Assembly (NCBI GenBank): GCA_036960175.1
Contig: JBALWH010000004.1
Span: 62,001-126,000 of the forward strand
DNA length: 64,000 nt
Direction of reading: 5' to 3'
Source: Motiliproteus sp036960175
Lineage (GTDB): Bacteria; Pseudomonadota; Gammaproteobacteria; Pseudomonadales; Balneatricaceae
Position numbers and translations under genes: made by a program. Numbering within the stretch: position 1 is the stretch's first letter; every line of letters starts with the position of its first letter. Below, piece after piece: positions 62,275 through 64,000 of the stretch. The notes below the pieces were generated by a model. The model saw nothing but the letters and a program-made list of their open reading frames with translations, did no database searches and was not told the DNA's origin.

Positions 62275-64000
62275 ATGAACTTTAGCAGAATTGGCGGCGA
62301 AGTGGACCTATATAACTGTTGTAAGGGCGTATTTCTGGGGGCGTTAATTACCCTGCAGTCGCTATCGGTTAACGCCGTAGTGGAGGGCCTTTCCCCGGAG
62401 GCCGCAACCGGTAGAGCCGAGAGGCCGCTCGTTTATAGCAATGAATTGATGGTGGTCAGCGCCCATCCGTTGGCGACTAAAGCCGGATACCGGGTTTTAA
62501 TGAGCGGCGGCAGTGCTATCGATGCTGCGGTTGCCGTGCAGGCAGTGCTGACCCTTGTAGAGCCCCAGTCCTCTGGGATCGGTGGGGGTGCTTTTTTACT
62601 GCACTGGGATCAAGGTCGTCGTCAACTGCAAGCCTATGATGGTCGCGAAACCGCACCGGCTGAAGCGTCTTCGGAACTTTTCATTGGTAGCGATGGCAAA
62701 CCCATGGCCTGGCGCACGGCTTTAGTGGGTGGTCGCTCGGTGGGGACACCAGGGGTGTTGCGGATGCTGGAAATGGCACAGTCGCAACATGGTCAGTTAG
62801 CCTGGTCGACGCTGTTTGACGATGGCATCCAATTGAGTCGAGATGGCTTTGTGGTTACTCCCAGGCTGGCCGAGCTAGTGGCTAAAGGAGTTAATCCGGG
62901 GCTTGATCGCTATGCCGAAGCCCGGGATTATTTTTTCCCGGCGGGAAAGTCGGTTAAAGCCGGTAGTCTGCTGCGCAATGAGCCTCTGGCTAAGACCTTT
63001 GAGGCGATCGCCAAGCAAGGTGCTGATTATTTTTATCAAGGGCCGTTGGCGGCCAGGATTTCAGCACGCGTAAAAACAGTTACAGACAACCCCGGTTTGC
63101 TCAGTCGTGAGGACCTGGCCCAATATCGAGCGCTGGAGCGCGAGCCGCTATGCCGTCCTTTTCTCAGTTATCGGGTCTGTAGTATGCCGCCACCCACTTC
63201 GGGTGGTGTGACTCTGTTGCAGATTCTCGGTCTGCTGGAGCAGCTGTCTGTGGAGGCCGTACCTGCTTTTGGTATCGAGGGTGCGCATCTGTTTACTCAG
63301 GCCTCGCGGCTGGCCTATGCCGACCGTGCGCGATACTTGGCCGATGCGGATTTTGTTGAGGTGCCAATTGCGGGTTTGCTGGACAAAAAATATTTGCGTC
63401 AACGGGCTAGGTTGATCGACTCCGATAGGGATATGGGTAAGGCTGAGGCCGGAATGATGAGCGCTCTGGTACGTAGCGATGACCGCTCGCCGGAGCTGCC
63501 ATCCACCAGTCACTTCGTGATCGTGGATGGGAAAGGCAATGCAGTCTCCATGACCAGCAGTATTGAAATGGCCTTTGGTTCCACGCTGATGGTGGATGGC
63601 TTCCTGCTTAATAATCAGCTGACGGATTTCTCCTTTGTTGCCGAACAGGATGGTCGCCCGGTGGCTAATCGGGTGGAGGCTGGAAAGCGCCCTCGAAGCT
63701 CCATGACTCCGGTGATGGTATTTGATAAGCAGGGGCGCTTACGCTTATTGCTGGGGTCGCCCGGAGGCAGTCGCATTATTAATTACGTGGCTAAGGCTGT
63801 GCTGGGGGTGTTGGCCTGGGATATGGATGTGCAGCAGGCGATTAGTCAGGCCAATATTAGCAATCGTAACGGTGTGACTTCGCTGGAAGCCGGAACCTCG
63901 GCAGAGGCGCTAAAATCACAGCTACAAGCCAAAGGACATGAGATTAGGGTGCGAGACCTTAATAGCGGTCTGCATGGTATCTGGATTACTGAGGATGGTC
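62275..64000 (+). CDS. ggt: Gamma-glutamyltransferase (cut by right window edge)
   Basis: Ggt cleaves and transfers the gamma-glutamyl group of glutathione in the periplasm. The visible 575 codons start with a leader (VFLGALITLQSLSVNA) and then VVSAHPLATKAGYRVLMSGGSAIDAAVA and EPQSSGIGGGAFLLHW. The maturation site is STSHFVIVD, where Thr-411 (codon 63505-63507) should become the nucleophile of the small subunit. It also has NNQLTDFS and LGSPGGSRI. The frame is open at 64000, so the last few residues are missing. It may recycle glutathione made via the nearby gshA. Confidence 0.95.
   Translation, partial: MNFSRIGGEVDLYNCCKGVFLGALITLQSLSVNAVVEGLSPEAATGRAERPLVYSNELMVVSAHPLATKAGYRVLMSGGSAIDAAVAVQAVLTLVEPQSSGIGGGAFLLHWDQGRRQLQAYDGRETAPAEASSELFIGSDGKPMAWRTALVGGRSVGTPGVLRMLEMAQSQHGQLAWSTLFDDGIQLSRDGFVVTPRLAELVAKGVNPGLDRYAEARDYFFPAGKSVKAGSLLRNEPLAKTFEAIAKQGADYFYQGPLAARISARVKTVTDNPGLLSREDLAQYRALEREPLCRPFLSYRVCSMPPPTSGGVTLLQILGLLEQLSVEAVPAFGIEGAHLFTQASRLAYADRARYLADADFVEVPIAGLLDKKYLRQRARLIDSDRDMGKAEAGMMSALVRSDDRSPELPSTSHFVIVDGKGNAVSMTSSIEMAFGSTLMVDGFLLNNQLTDFSFVAEQDGRPVANRVEAGKRPRSSMTPVMVFDKQGRLRLLLGSPGGSRIINYVAKAVLGVLAWDMDVQQAISQANISNRNGVTSLEAGTSAEALKSQLQAKGHEIRVRDLNSGLHGIWITEDG

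Overview
The window is a chromosomal origin-proximal segment of a gammaproteobacterium. Gene content (BarA-like kinase, HexR, Rsd/AlgQ, oxyR-recG, coaD with a YfhL-type ferredoxin, ftsY-ftsE-ftsX-rpoH, thiS-thiG) resembles pseudomonads and marine Oceanospirillales-like bacteria. The genus cannot be fixed from sequence reading alone.

Layout. 1-11 kb is the origin neighbourhood. dnaA runs leftward and off the left edge. rpmH, rnpA, yidC, mnmE, mnmG, rsmG, parA and parB run rightward. The most origin-like DNA is the 1-kb gap between mnmE and mnmG: DnaA boxes at 6412-6527, then a very AT-rich stretch with a TAA-rich tract, then mnmG, as in the E. coli-type arrangement. The dnaA-rpmH gap holds one perfect DnaA box. 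11-18.4 kb is the complete ATP synthase operon atpIBEFHAGDC with a good promoter and terminator. glmU and glmS follow, supplying UDP-GlcNAc precursors.

22-28.4 kb is the accessory region of most interest. It is a compact multihaem electron-transfer cluster: cytochrome b561, a chemoreceptor whose periplasmic part carries a c-haem motif, an ethylbenzene-dehydrogenase-type haem protein, a decahaem DmsE/MtrA-like cytochrome and an MtrB/PioB-like outer-membrane barrel. In principle it would carry electrons from quinol across the periplasm and outer membrane, with a matching redox-sensing chemoreceptor. Three of its five genes are interrupted as read: an in-frame TAG and a missing start in the chemoreceptor, a TAA exactly after the signal peptide of the decahaem cytochrome, and a frameshift in the barrel. 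This points to recent decay of the system, or to sequence error.

28.6-46.9 kb holds a small hypothetical gene, hexR, an orphan TRAP binding protein, and a leftward operon of TonB receptor, ABC-type binding protein and hybrid kinase. elbB, hemB, an epimerase, oxyR-recG, a DUF501 protein, ferredoxin, coaD, rsmD and an M16-like protein follow. A 286-bp element with inverted ends sits between rsmD and coaD and looks like a MITE. 47-64 kb holds ftsY-ftsE-ftsX, a CZB-domain soluble chemoreceptor, rpoH, a DUF423 protein, thiS-thiG, gshA, an orphan FliL-like protein, rsd/algQ, a WD40-like lipoprotein, an FKBP isomerase, an ABC-F protein (YheS type), a YbaK/HDOD protein and a gamma-glutamyltransferase cut by the right edge. 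No tRNA, rRNA, CRISPR array or complete insertion sequence was recognised.
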